From an uncultured Eudoraea sp. (GTDB lineage Bacteria > Bacteroidota > Bacteroidia > Flavobacteriales > Flavobacteriaceae), in NCBI RefSeq assembly GCF_947260015.1, contig NZ_CAMYOM010000005.1, forward strand, positions 1 through 64,000: 64,000 bases of DNA, given 5' to 3'. Numbering within the stretch: the first letter of the stretch is position 1; each line of letters opens with the position of its first letter. The notes under the pieces were generated by a model. The model ran no database searches. It worked only from the letters and a program-made list of their open reading frames with translations, and was not told where the DNA came from. The position numbers and the translations under genes were made by a program. This document shows positions 10,601 through 16,712 of this stretch, piece after piece.

Positions 10601-10960
10601 ATCAAAAAACGGGTCATCCTGATAAGGACCCCCGGAATTATTAAGACTGTACTCATATCCCGCAGGGACATTTGTTACTTCTACCCTTCCTGGGTTTCCA
10701 CAAATGATATCCTCATGAATGAGCTGAGGATCTAATGGGTTTAAAGAGGACTTAAAATAGTAATATTGACCACCATCTACACGCACACGAAATTCTCCCG
10801 AAGAATCCAGGTCATAGGTAGAGCCTGTACCTACGGTATCATAACAGGTGTTATTTGTGTTTGCGCAATCTTCAATAACCGACAAGGCGCATCTGTTCGG
10901 ATCAAGTTTTTGCCATTCATAACCCACATAAAAAGAATTTTGCAAGTGTACTACCGTCAT
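4643..10960 (-). CDS. adhesin central piece: about two dozen SprB-like repeats
   Basis: This is the 2,105-residue open part of the giant surface protein. It is a string of modules of about 80-95 residues with a shared plan: a Cys near the start, G-x-I-x-V-x-V-x-G-G-T-P-P-Y, a Y-S-x-D/N-G-G turn, F-x-N-L-x-P-G-x-Y and V-x-D-x-x-G-C. These features match the SprB repeat family of gliding adhesins. The paired cysteines per module suggest disulfides or packed cores on the cell surface. The first residues as called (MTVVHLQNS) are a frame artefact; true repeat-gene sequence joins at about SFYVGYEW. The frame ends at TAG 4645-4643 within a module. Without the flanking pieces it lacks export and anchoring signals. 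SprB-family proteins are moved along the surface by the gliding motor; that role here is family inference. Confidence 0.85.
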   Translation of the reverse strand: MTVVHLQNSFYVGYEWQKLDPNRCALSVIEDCANTNNTCYDTVGTGSTYDLDSSGEFRVRVDGGQYYYFKSSLNPLDPQLIHEDIICGNPGRVEVTNVPAGYEYSLNNSGGPYQDDPFFDITTAGDYTVWVRLKNVSGSACLFPSNIQTVQDLDITVDVTAYDILCSGELGSIDVQVSGVPGFYTYRLIKAGVTVDTFGPDSASNYTFANVSPGIYSVRVETNKCNELITLDINNDPIDIGSGISPLAVSATASDSFGCGAASVDVTIDTSGGTSPYRYSLDAGVNFSAPYASTAMFTVTSAGTYNILVEDANGCIKTASIDVEDLPPPIFTITTEDANCGGVNDGRITVNVTNGFGYNLEFSSDNGTNYQGSNVFNNLAPGSYDVIIRYQQGSFVCTTPSSTETVGTPSNITATATPNSIPTCLNENGGQITISGVAGGTPPYDYSIGAGFSPTTVYSNLGVGTYTPQIRDANGCVESLPPIVFAALDKPTDMDFTISSIDCLTSSASVTVAVTDGAAPYTYEIIAPAISAINNGNNPVFTGLGLGTYTFRVTDNEGCSYDEVFAITDISSIAVQAQATKVVTCVGDSDGEGRFLVDGFDTTYRYQIDAGPVFNGQSAGIINVTGLTAGSYTITVTDEDTNCADTATLVIQEPAVAFAITSLNVTPMSCQNGNIGSVTINTVGGWGGNRYTLTQPDTSTRGPKNGNTFSNLSLDGLYQVSVTDANGCTVTDSFTLTILNSPTISLDAAASDFCYDNVDAATLAVNAVGGLPPYQFRVNGGPLGGASTFINLTPGNYDIEVIDANDCRDDITLTIEPEITASGTIIRPLTCGGISAQIQVNISNGYPSAGDYDIYEVSIDGAPYTSNSNNITGNSFIYDIPNGSILVPTTYQFLVSDSQGCTTETNVITIDPPESIVGSANPTDTTCGDNNGIITLVPDTNFGVPPYEYSDDSGTNFSSQNIFSGFAPGIYSTFVIRDSRGCITPVLSATINASTPVDATVVANNAVCAAGTVEGSIDVTAVANGTPNYTYIVQDITGTTVATVGPTASTAVNFPNLIPGTYTILTQDASGCEDRDTVTITQNQIDLVPVSTTTPPDCTTAFTYIVDIVGGTPPYQIGLLGGPLGPPNVDIDTHDFTGQIAYGITYFVEVIDALGCRYIEQIDPILGPSPIAVAATATTASCTPGGNGHIDFQVTGIASPADLTIELQDTNTGAIISGPTVLNNEPIPYNGSFTALPPGNYQILVNDNNTSCDASALVDIITDIPTLVVDNNEPANCNVGALVTVRGTGGTPGYNFAYVPTGNPAPAIFTAQTTYEIAGPYPADYDFFTTVTVTENPGVPIPTLDVVNQCTAVANYTVNILSPLSTGSGLPDETFEYDIGGGFQTSPNFIVPNPGDYTIIVRDGNGCTNSIVARVFDFFAITASATTEPTCNAGDGVITVNTTGGSGNFEFQLRDNLLNPIGPPQGSNIFINVLPGNYDILVTDLDSNTIPLCEDNAIVDVTLVNTPVISATPKGDITCNGANDGYISVELQPGSDTDSPFTYVLYDGGTATVLAGPQSTAIFDNLAQGTYQVEVISDRGCTDRSGDVVILEPTPLQIATTNTEFTCDPSSNRFNTATITIYTDTNGDGTGANTGTPTYTYSMNDGTPAFDGTNFQTSNVFEVIDNGTDQTIILIAKDQNGCEITDTVTINAPVGLTFTFNVNSISCDASGTGVSPGSIDIIMDQGPGNYDVEILPLGSEPIQNSGGSDTVSWAISTPGNYIFAVTDVGNAGCTYLTPVVNVPDYNTIDALIAETKPVTCFNGTDGEISIQINNYSGIYNYEVFSRDNAGVETTTGVTGTFDTNIPAQNPGVITGLPAGNLLVYVEALDIPYCDAVSNIATVRQPDRALTVALTQTAEVTCAIPGLGEVFAVGDGGWGSFEYQLIAPDGTTILQDFPSTNDSFTGLSDGIYTVNVRDLEGCIETNTINLALPAPIYADIQVVIPLQCNNDNNGEIEAFNVSGGQGPGNYLYQLNRLLDGTSSGIQTTTNFGNLSAGDYTITVFDGWDCSYTTVPINIVDPEVVLAELVELSPPGCGDVGVMELTVTNPEVGISYFFRRAGTADPI

Positions 10961-11228
10961 TGGGGCAAACTACTTCCTCATTGGCCCCCTGAATAATAGT
11001 CATGAACATTGTGGCATTTAAAAAGGATCCAGTTGTATTGGAGCTTTTAAAAGGCGTAACAACTTCAATGGCATTAGTTTCAGACAAAGAATTAACTTCA
11101 TCTTCTTCAGATGCTATTTCCGATATAAGCTCATAAACTTTGGTATTTGCTATGGCCGAAGTCCCCACAATTGACAGCGCGAGCAATAGCGCGGCATACA
11201 CAAGTTGCCTTGAGTTTTTTTGGAGCAT
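10917..11228 (-). CDS. adhesin N-terminal piece with signal peptide
   Basis: This 103-residue frame begins at ATG 11228. It has a clear Sec signal peptide: basic MLQKNSR, hydrophobic core LVYAALLLALSIVG and an A-x-A-like cleavage region near SAIANT. The mature part runs to EEVVCPNDGSTLAKFF and then leaves the frame (CGL stop). Removing one T from the coding-strand T run at about 10931-10935 makes it read on as FFYVGYEWQKLD into the repeat piece. This is therefore the 5' end of the long adhesin gene. A weak promoter-like TATTCTTG (one mismatch to TAnnTTTG) lies at 11248-11255 on the minus strand. Confidence 0.8.
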   Translation of the reverse strand: MLQKNSRQLVYAALLLALSIVGTSAIANTKVYELISEIASEEDEVNSLSETNAIEVVTPFKSSNTTGSFLNATMFMTIIQGANEEVVCPNDGSTLAKFFLCGL

Positions 11229-11366
11229 AGGTTAATTCGTGTTATGGCAAGAATATGCATGATTTGGGATCAGAATATTCTACAGCGTAATTATTTAAAC
11301 TTATAATTTCTCTTTATCTTTAGGCTTCAAAATCGCCTACTTATTACATATTTTTAACGCTGAATT

Positions 11367-12485
11367 ATGAAAAATAGTATCAAAGCCCTGTATTTATTCG
11401 TTGTAATGACCAATTTATCATGTGCACAGAAGACAGATAATGACGTAAATACACCCAGTGAAACCACTTTTACCGCAGAATTGATAGTTGATGAACTTCA
11501 AATTCCATGGGGAATGGTGTTTTTACCTGATGGCAGTATGTTAATTTCCGAAAAATCAGGTGAGATCATTCTCTTTAAAGATGGACAAAAATCAACGATA
11601 ACAAATGGCCCAGAAGTATATAATAGAGGACAAGGCGGCTTATTGGACATGGAGCTTCATCCGGATTATGAGAATACCGGATGGATTTACTTTTCCTTTG
11701 CCTCTGAAGAAGGAGAAGACAAGGGTGGTAATACTGCAATTATGCGTGCTAAATTAAATGGTAACTCATTAACAAACAAAGAGATACTGTATAAAGCTTC
11801 ACCTAATACTACAAAAGGGCAACACTTCGGATCCAGACTGGAATTTGACGATCAGGGTTATTTGTATTTTTCCATAGGTGAACGTGGGGAGCGCGACATA
11901 AATCCACAAGATATCACCCGAGATTGTGGAAAGATCTACCGAATTCATGAAGATGGTAGAATCCCGGAGGATAATCCGTTTTTTAATGACCCAAATGCCA
12001 AAACAGCCATTTATACCTATGGCAACAGAAATCCTCAGGGGATGGTCAAACATCCTGAAACAGGAGCCATATGGATCCATGAACATGGCCCACAAGGAGG
12101 AGACGAAATAAATATTGTACAAAAAGGAGTCAACTATGGCTGGCCTGTAATTACCTATGGCATTAATTATAGTGGTACTCCAATAACAGATATAACTGAG
12201 ATGGAAGGTATGGAACAACCCATTCACTATTGGGTTCCTTCTATTGCACCAAGTGGAATGACGTTTGTAACTTCAGATAAGTATCCCGCCTGGAAAGGCA
12301 ATTTGCTGGTTGGGTCTCTTGTTTTTCAATACCTTGAACGGCTCGAATTAAATGGAAATGAAGTTACTTATCGTGAGAAACTTATGGAGGATATTGGCAG
12401 GGTCAGGAATGTTCGCCAGGCCCCGGATGGCTTTATTTATGTTGCCGTTGAAGGAAAAGGTATTTACAAATTGGTTCCTCTATGA
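11367..12485 (+). CDS. PQQ-dependent aldose-type sugar dehydrogenase lipoprotein
   Basis: This 372-residue protein has a lipoprotein signal (TNLSC, Cys19). Its mature part is the six-bladed soluble glucose/aldose sugar dehydrogenase fold. Visible landmarks are LQIPWGMVFLPDG, LDMELHPDY, HFGSRLEFDDQGYLYFSIGE, GNRNPQG, EHGPQGGDE and GVNYGWPVITYG, the usual order in this family. Family members oxidise aldose sugars with PQQ in the periplasm. Substrate cannot be predicted from sequence. The gene is followed 56 nt later by a small cytochrome c, a likely electron acceptor. A near-consensus -7 element (TATCTTTA) lies upstream. Confidence 0.88.
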   Translation: MKNSIKALYLFVVMTNLSCAQKTDNDVNTPSETTFTAELIVDELQIPWGMVFLPDGSMLISEKSGEIILFKDGQKSTITNGPEVYNRGQGGLLDMELHPDYENTGWIYFSFASEEGEDKGGNTAIMRAKLNGNSLTNKEILYKASPNTTKGQHFGSRLEFDDQGYLYFSIGERGERDINPQDITRDCGKIYRIHEDGRIPEDNPFFNDPNAKTAIYTYGNRNPQGMVKHPETGAIWIHEHGPQGGDEINIVQKGVNYGWPVITYGINYSGTPITDITEMEGMEQPIHYWVPSIAPSGMTFVTSDKYPAWKGNLLVGSLVFQYLERLELNGNEVTYREKLMEDIGRVRNVRQAPDGFIYVAVEGKGIYKLVPL

Positions 12486-12541
12486 TATCAACCAACCGAT
12501 ATAGCTACAGTTAAATCGCCATTTCCGTAATTTGTTATCCA

Positions 12542-12943
12542 ATGAAATTTATTATTTGCAGTTATCTCTTGATTGTTTCTGGTCTGACATATTTTCTGAT
12601 TCAGGACAAAGAATTGAAAGAAAGCATTCAAAGAGGTAAAGAAATCTATACCGATTTTTGTATTAGCTGTCATTTAGAAACCGGAGAAGGTGTAGAGAAT
12701 ACCTTTCCTCCTCTGGCTAAATCAGATTATTTAATGAATAACAGGGAAGCAAGCATTAAAGGAGTAAAGTACGGGCAGCGGGGAGAACTTATGGTTAATG
12801 GTGTTACCTATAACAATACCATGATGCCGCTGGGCCTGGAAAACGAAGAAATTGTCGATGTAATGAATTATGTGCTTAATTCCTGGGGAAATTCAGGTGC
12901 AAAAATGGTCACTATTGAAGAGGTAAATACGCTCCTAAAATAA
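12542..12943 (+). CDS. small mono-haem cytochrome c
   Basis: The protein has 133 residues with a signal anchor at about 4-20. The haem motif is CISCH (C40, C43, H44), followed by LETGEG and FPPLAKSDYL, with a probable axial Met in NNTMMPLG (M94 or M95). The C-terminal helix IVDVMNYVLNSWGN is typical of class I cytochromes c. Location just after the PQQ sugar dehydrogenase makes it the likely physiological electron acceptor for that enzyme. Its stop lies only 2 nt from the convergent murQ stop, with no visible terminator between. Confidence 0.9.
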   Translation: MKFIICSYLLIVSGLTYFLIQDKELKESIQRGKEIYTDFCISCHLETGEGVENTFPPLAKSDYLMNNREASIKGVKYGQRGELMVNGVTYNNTMMPLGLENEEIVDVMNYVLNSWGNSGAKMVTIEEVNTLLK

Positions 12944-12945
12944 AT

Positions 12946-13761
12946 TCATTTTTTAAGTGCGTCCAAGGCTTTTTTAACTGAACCGTATTGACTGAGTACC
13001 TTTTGTGCCTCCTCATAATTCAAGTTCAAACCCTCCATGAGATAACGGGTGCCCCTATCCACCAATTTATTATTGCTGAGTTGCATATTTACCATCTTAT
13101 TACCCTTTACCCTGCCTACCCTGATCATTAATGCAGTACTAATCATGTTTAATGCAAGTTTCTGAGAAGTGCCACTTTTCATCCGGGTACTTCCTGTAAC
13201 AAATTCTGGTCCTACATTGATTTCTATGGGGATATCCGATAAATTTGGCAAAGGTGATCCCGGATTGTTGGTAATTCCGGCTGTTAATACACCATGTTTT
13301 TTTGCATCGGTAATACCCCCAAGCACATAAGGTGTTGTACCTGAAGCTGCTATACCTACAAGGACGTCTTTTTCGGAAATATTATAAGATTTAAGGTCTA
13401 ACCAGGCCTGTTTAGTATCGTCTTCTGCAAATTCCACCGCTTTTCTAATGGCAGAATCTCCTCCGGCAATTAAGCCTATGACTCTATCATGTGGCATCCC
13501 ATAGGTTGGTGGGATTTCTGAAGCATCTAAAATACCTAAACGTCCGCTTGTTCCTGCACCTATGTAAAACAAACGACCTCCCTGGTAAAAACGCTCTTCA
13601 AGAGCATCGACAAGTTTTGTAAGCTGCGGAATTACCTTTTGAACTGCCTCTGCCACTTTCTGGTCTTGATTGTTGATGTTCTCCAGAATAGATTGGGTAT
13701 TCATAAGTTCCAAATCTGTATAATCTGAAGGGGTTTCCGTAATTTTAATATAATCGGACAT
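12946..13761 (-). CDS. murQ: N-acetylmuramic acid 6-phosphate etherase
   Basis: This 271-residue SIS-domain protein carries the MurQ signature: FYIGAGTSGRLGILDASEIPPTYG (split here as FYIGAGTSGRLG then DASEIPPTYG, residues about 65-90), GIAASGTTPYV and GSTRMKSGTSQK. MurQ cleaves the lactyl ether of MurNAc-6-phosphate to GlcNAc-6-phosphate and D-lactate in the cytoplasm. It lies 1 nt after the DeoR-type regulator gene in the same direction, and faces the nagB/DigH/ampG/nagZ/anmK genes across a divergent promoter. AnmK in the same locus makes its substrate. It is slightly shorter than the approximately 300-residue E. coli enzyme, but the core is complete. Confidence 0.95.
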   Translation of the reverse strand: MSDYIKITETPSDYTDLELMNTQSILENINNQDQKVAEAVQKVIPQLTKLVDALEERFYQGGRLFYIGAGTSGRLGILDASEIPPTYGMPHDRVIGLIAGGDSAIRKAVEFAEDDTKQAWLDLKSYNISEKDVLVGIAASGTTPYVLGGITDAKKHGVLTAGITNNPGSPLPNLSDIPIEINVGPEFVTGSTRMKSGTSQKLALNMISTALMIRVGRVKGNKMVNMQLSNNKLVDRGTRYLMEGLNLNYEEAQKVLSQYGSVKKALDALKK

Positions 13762-13762
13762 A

Positions 13763-14512
13763 TTATAGAAGGTGAATATCCTGGTTTCTGTAGAGGTTAA
13801 GAAGATTATTATCTGGTGCTAATTCGGTAATCATTGTGTTAATGGAGTTAATGTCACAGGTTTTATATTGATGCTGTGAATTTAGCTTTTCAGATATGCA
13901 CAAAAGTACCGATTTTTTGGATGCGTTGATAACGGCCTTCTTCATCTGAACTATTTCCCAATCAAAATCGGTTAACCCGTGTATTGCATCAACATAACCA
14001 GTTCCTATAAAACTGTAGTCAAATCTTATCTGAGATAATTGATGGATGGTATAGGACCCAATAGAAATTTGAGCCTCTCTGGAAATCTCTCCTCCAATAA
14101 AAATTACTTTAATATCCGGGTTAGCAAGCAATTGCCAGGCGACGGGGAGACTTAATGTAAAACAAGTAAGTTTAAGTTGTGGTGGAATTAAACGAACAAG
14201 TTCCAGACATGTCGTACCTCCATCAATGAATATTACGCTTCCTTCACGGATAAGACCAACTGCTTTTTGAGCAATAGTTATCTTTTTCTCAACCGCATAA
14301 ATGTTTGCATTACTGCTGGCCAGGCCAGTAAAGCCAAGAGATATTGCTCCCCCGTGTACTTTCCGTAATTTATTCACGGCATCCAGTTCTTTTACATCTC
14401 TCCTTGCAGTATCTATAGATACATTCAGTTTCTCAGCTATATCTGTTAACAATATGCGATTGTGAAGTTCTACTTCATTTAAAATGGTCAGCTGACGCTC
14501 TTCCTTTAGCAT
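13763..14512 (-). CDS. DeoR/GlpR-family transcriptional regulator of the amino-sugar locus
   Basis: The protein has 249 residues. An N-terminal winged helix (RQLTILNEVELHNRILLTDIAEKLNVSIDTARRD, about 6-39, then KVHGGAI) is followed by a DeoR sugar-phosphate sensor domain with IDGGTTCLEL and FIGGEIS. Members bind phosphorylated sugars and usually repress neighbouring catabolic genes. It is co-directional with murQ and divergent from nagB. An 18-bp perfect palindrome at 14615-14632 lies between the two promoters and is the natural operator candidate. The likely effector is an amino-sugar phosphate such as GlcNAc-6-P, GlcN-6-P or MurNAc-6-P, which is inference. Confidence 0.9.
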   Translation of the reverse strand: MLKEERQLTILNEVELHNRILLTDIAEKLNVSIDTARRDVKELDAVNKLRKVHGGAISLGFTGLASSNANIYAVEKKITIAQKAVGLIREGSVIFIDGGTTCLELVRLIPPQLKLTCFTLSLPVAWQLLANPDIKVIFIGGEISREAQISIGSYTIHQLSQIRFDYSFIGTGYVDAIHGLTDFDWEIVQMKKAVINASKKSVLLCISEKLNSQHQYKTCDINSINTMITELAPDNNLLNLYRNQDIHLL

Positions 14513-14539
14513 AAATCGAATCCTATTAATTACTGTTTA

Positions 14540-14547
14540 CAAAGATA
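14540..14547 (-). promoter_or_regulatory. -7 promoter element for the regulator-murQ operon
   Basis: TATCTTTG on the minus strand matches the Bacteroidetes TAnnTTTG element exactly and lies 27 nt before the regulator start codon. No clear TTG at the -33 position was seen. Confidence 0.6.
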
Positions 14548-14614
14548 GCAAAATAAATTTACTTGCTGTTTTTTACTGTTTTTTTTTAATTCTTTGGTAT
14601 TTTATGGCATTTAT

Positions 14615-14632
14615 TTGCAATATATATTGCAA
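14615..14632. promoter_or_regulatory. perfect 18-bp palindrome, candidate DeoR-type operator
   Basis: TTGCAATATATATTGCAA is a perfect inverted repeat (TTGCAATAT / ATATTGCAA). The half-site TTGCAATAT occurs again at 14627-14635, giving an overlapping 12-bp-phased direct repeat. It lies between the divergent regulator-murQ and nagB promoters, just upstream of and partly over the expected nagB -33 region. Confidence 0.6.
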
Positions 14633-14659
14633 TATGCTGCATTTTTTCAATTATTTATC

Positions 14660-14667
14660 TATCTTTG
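14660..14667 (+). promoter_or_regulatory. -7 promoter element for the nagB operon
   Basis: TATCTTTG exactly matches TAnnTTTG. It predicts transcription start near 14673 and a 5' leader of about 26 nt before nagB. Confidence 0.65.
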
Positions 14668-14698
14668 CCTCAAAGAATCAAAAATATAAGCAGCTAAG

Positions 14699-16642
14699 AT
14701 GGCACAAACACTTACAAAACCAAGCGAAATGAGCTTTCCAACTGACGAAGAGTCACGGAAATTTGAAAAAATTAACACCGTTATTCATGATAGTTCTGAA
14801 CAGGCATCCTTTTTTGTTGCCAATGAGATTGCAGAACTAATTAGACAGCGACAAAAGCTGGGGAAAAATGTAGTATTGGGATTAGCAACGGGTTCCTCTC
14901 CTACCAAGATGTATGAATTCCTTGTGAAATTTCATAAAGAAGAGGGTCTTAGTTTTAAAAACGTGATCACCTTCAATCTGGATGAATACTACCCTATGGA
15001 ATCCGATTCTATTCATAGCTACGTTCGCTTTATGAACGAACATTTGTTTGATCATATTGATATCAAAAAAAGTAATATCAATATCCCCGACGGCACATTG
15101 GACAAAGAAGATGTTCGGGATTTCTGTATCAATTATGAGAAAAAAATTCTGAACGCGGGTGGTATTGATATCCAAATTCTTGGAATTGGCCGAACCGGCC
15201 ACATAGGTTTTAACGAACCTGGTTCATCCCTGGTTAGTAAAACAAGAATAGTCAGACTTGACAGAGTTACACGATTAGATGCCGCAAGCGATTTTTTCGG
15301 TTTGGAAAATGTTCCCATAAAAGCTATTACCATGGGTGTTGGCTCAATTATGGCGGCAAAGCGAATAATTTTGATGGCTTGGGGAGAAGGAAAAGCAAAT
15401 GTAATTAAGCAATCTGTAGAAGGACCGATAAGAGAATCTGTACCGGCAACTTTTCTTCAGCATCATGACGCATGTGATTTTATAGTTGACCATGCAGCGG
15501 CTTCCTCCCTTACAAGGATAAGCACACCATGGTTGGTAAGCGAATGTGATTGGAATGAGAAGCTAATTAAAGGGGCAACCATCTGGCTTTCTGAAAAACT
15601 CAATAAAGCAATCCTAAAATTAACCAATGAGGACTATAACGAGCATGGAATGGGTAACTTAATTGCTGAGATAGGATCTGCAGAACAAATTAATCTTAGG
15701 GTTTTCAATTATTTACAGCGAACTATTACGGGCTGGCCTGGTGGCAAACCAAATGCCGATGATAGCCAAAGACCAGAAAGAAAAGATCCCTACCCTAAAA
15801 CTTCACTAATTTTTAGTCCCCATCCGGATGATGATGTCATTTCCATGGGAGGCACACTTTTAAGGTTGGTGGATCAGGGTCATGAAGTTCATGTAGCCTA
15901 CCAGACTTCCGGTAATATAGCCGTTTTTGATGATGAAGTAATCCGCTTTCTCGATTTCGCAACGGATGTGGAACAAGATAATAAGGCCCTGTCAGAGCAA
16001 GTTAAAGAAGTCCGGGCATTTCTTAAAAACAAAAGACCTGGTCAGGTGGACAGTCCGGAAATTCAAATTTTTAAAGGACTAATTAGAAAAGGGGAAGCGC
16101 TGGCTGCGTGCAGATACTGCGGTGTTAAAGAAAAGAATGCCCACTTTCAAAACCTTCCTTTTTATGAAACAGGAACGGTTAAAAAGAAACCTTATTCTGA
16201 AGAAGATGTGCAGATAACTTATGATCTGCTTAACAAAGTAAAACCCCAGCAAATATTTGCAGCGGGAGATCTTTCTGATCCACATGGCACTCACCGTGTT
16301 TGTCTCCAGGTTATTTACAGCGCTCTAGACAGGTTGGTAAAGGAAAAAGCAGAATGGATAAATGATTGCTATGTTTGGCTTTATAGAGGCGCATGGCAGG
16401 AATGGGATATCGCGGACATGGAGATGACCATACCTATTGGCCCAATGGATATGGAACGAAAAAAGAGTGCTATTTTTAAGCATCAATCCCAAAAAGACAG
16501 TGCTATGTTTCCTGGAAATGATCAACGGGAATTCTGGCAAAGAGCAGAACAGCGAAATACAGAAACCGCTAGAAAGTATAATGCTCTGGGGATGGCAGAA
16601 TATGAGGCCATGGAGGGATTTGTACGTTATAAATTCAATTAA
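14699..16642 (+). CDS. nagB: glucosamine-6-phosphate deaminase fused to a PIG-L/LmbE-type deacetylase-like domain
   Basis: The protein has 647 residues in two modules. The N-terminal part (about 20-290) is NagB: GLATGSSPTKMYEFL, FNLDEYY (D95) and the GHIGFNEPGS catalytic loop (about 167-176). NagB deaminates and isomerises GlcN-6-P to fructose-6-P and ammonium. The C-terminal part (about 370-645) is PIG-L/LmbE-like: SPHPDDDVISMGG places the zinc-site H375-P-D-D, with later DPHGTHR. Such zinc hydrolases remove N-acetyl groups from amino sugars. The fusion is known from Bacteroidetes. The locus has no separate nagA, so the second module might deacetylate GlcNAc-6-P or a related compound; that is a hypothesis. 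It is first in a + strand run through anmK. Confidence 0.93.
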   Translation: MAQTLTKPSEMSFPTDEESRKFEKINTVIHDSSEQASFFVANEIAELIRQRQKLGKNVVLGLATGSSPTKMYEFLVKFHKEEGLSFKNVITFNLDEYYPMESDSIHSYVRFMNEHLFDHIDIKKSNINIPDGTLDKEDVRDFCINYEKKILNAGGIDIQILGIGRTGHIGFNEPGSSLVSKTRIVRLDRVTRLDAASDFFGLENVPIKAITMGVGSIMAAKRIILMAWGEGKANVIKQSVEGPIRESVPATFLQHHDACDFIVDHAAASSLTRISTPWLVSECDWNEKLIKGATIWLSEKLNKAILKLTNEDYNEHGMGNLIAEIGSAEQINLRVFNYLQRTITGWPGGKPNADDSQRPERKDPYPKTSLIFSPHPDDDVISMGGTLLRLVDQGHEVHVAYQTSGNIAVFDDEVIRFLDFATDVEQDNKALSEQVKEVRAFLKNKRPGQVDSPEIQIFKGLIRKGEALAACRYCGVKEKNAHFQNLPFYETGTVKKKPYSEEDVQITYDLLNKVKPQQIFAAGDLSDPHGTHRVCLQVIYSALDRLVKEKAEWINDCYVWLYRGAWQEWDIADMEMTIPIGPMDMERKKSAIFKHQSQKDSAMFPGNDQREFWQRAEQRNTETARKYNALGMAEYEAMEGFVRYKFN

Positions 16643-16712
16643 TAATCTTAGGCTAAATCAACCCTGCTTCTTCCTGCGTAACTTAGAAGAGGCAGGGGAT
16701 TAAACGTAATTG

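Larger units (their letters stand above)
3141..11228 (-). pseudogene. frameshift-split SprB-like giant adhesin locus (whole extent)
   Basis: Read on the minus strand, one gene of about 2,695 codons is spread over three pieces: signal peptide in frame A (11228 down to about 10937), repeat body in frame B (about 10935 down to 4646), and repeat end plus sorting domain again in frame A (about 4649 down to 3141). Joined, they give a complete T9SS-exported SprB-repeat adhesin. The first break needs +1 and falls in a five-base T run on the coding strand; the second needs -1 and is followed at once by TAG at 4645-4643. No piece alone has both export signal and sorting domain. This is either true inactivation or base errors at two places; the sequence alone cannot decide. 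The pieces are listed separately. Confidence 0.75.

Noticed and set aside
10917-10960. Programmed ribosomal frameshift in the adhesin at the T run
   Set aside because: The needed shift is +1; the local CTTTTTA is not a fitting +1 site, and no stimulatory structure is evident. A second, opposite shift would also be needed 6 kb away at a site with no slippery sequence.
4643-10960. CRISPR or DNA-level tandem repeat array
   Set aside because: The periodicity is at protein level (about 80-95 residues) with diverged codons; no short identical direct repeats with spacers.
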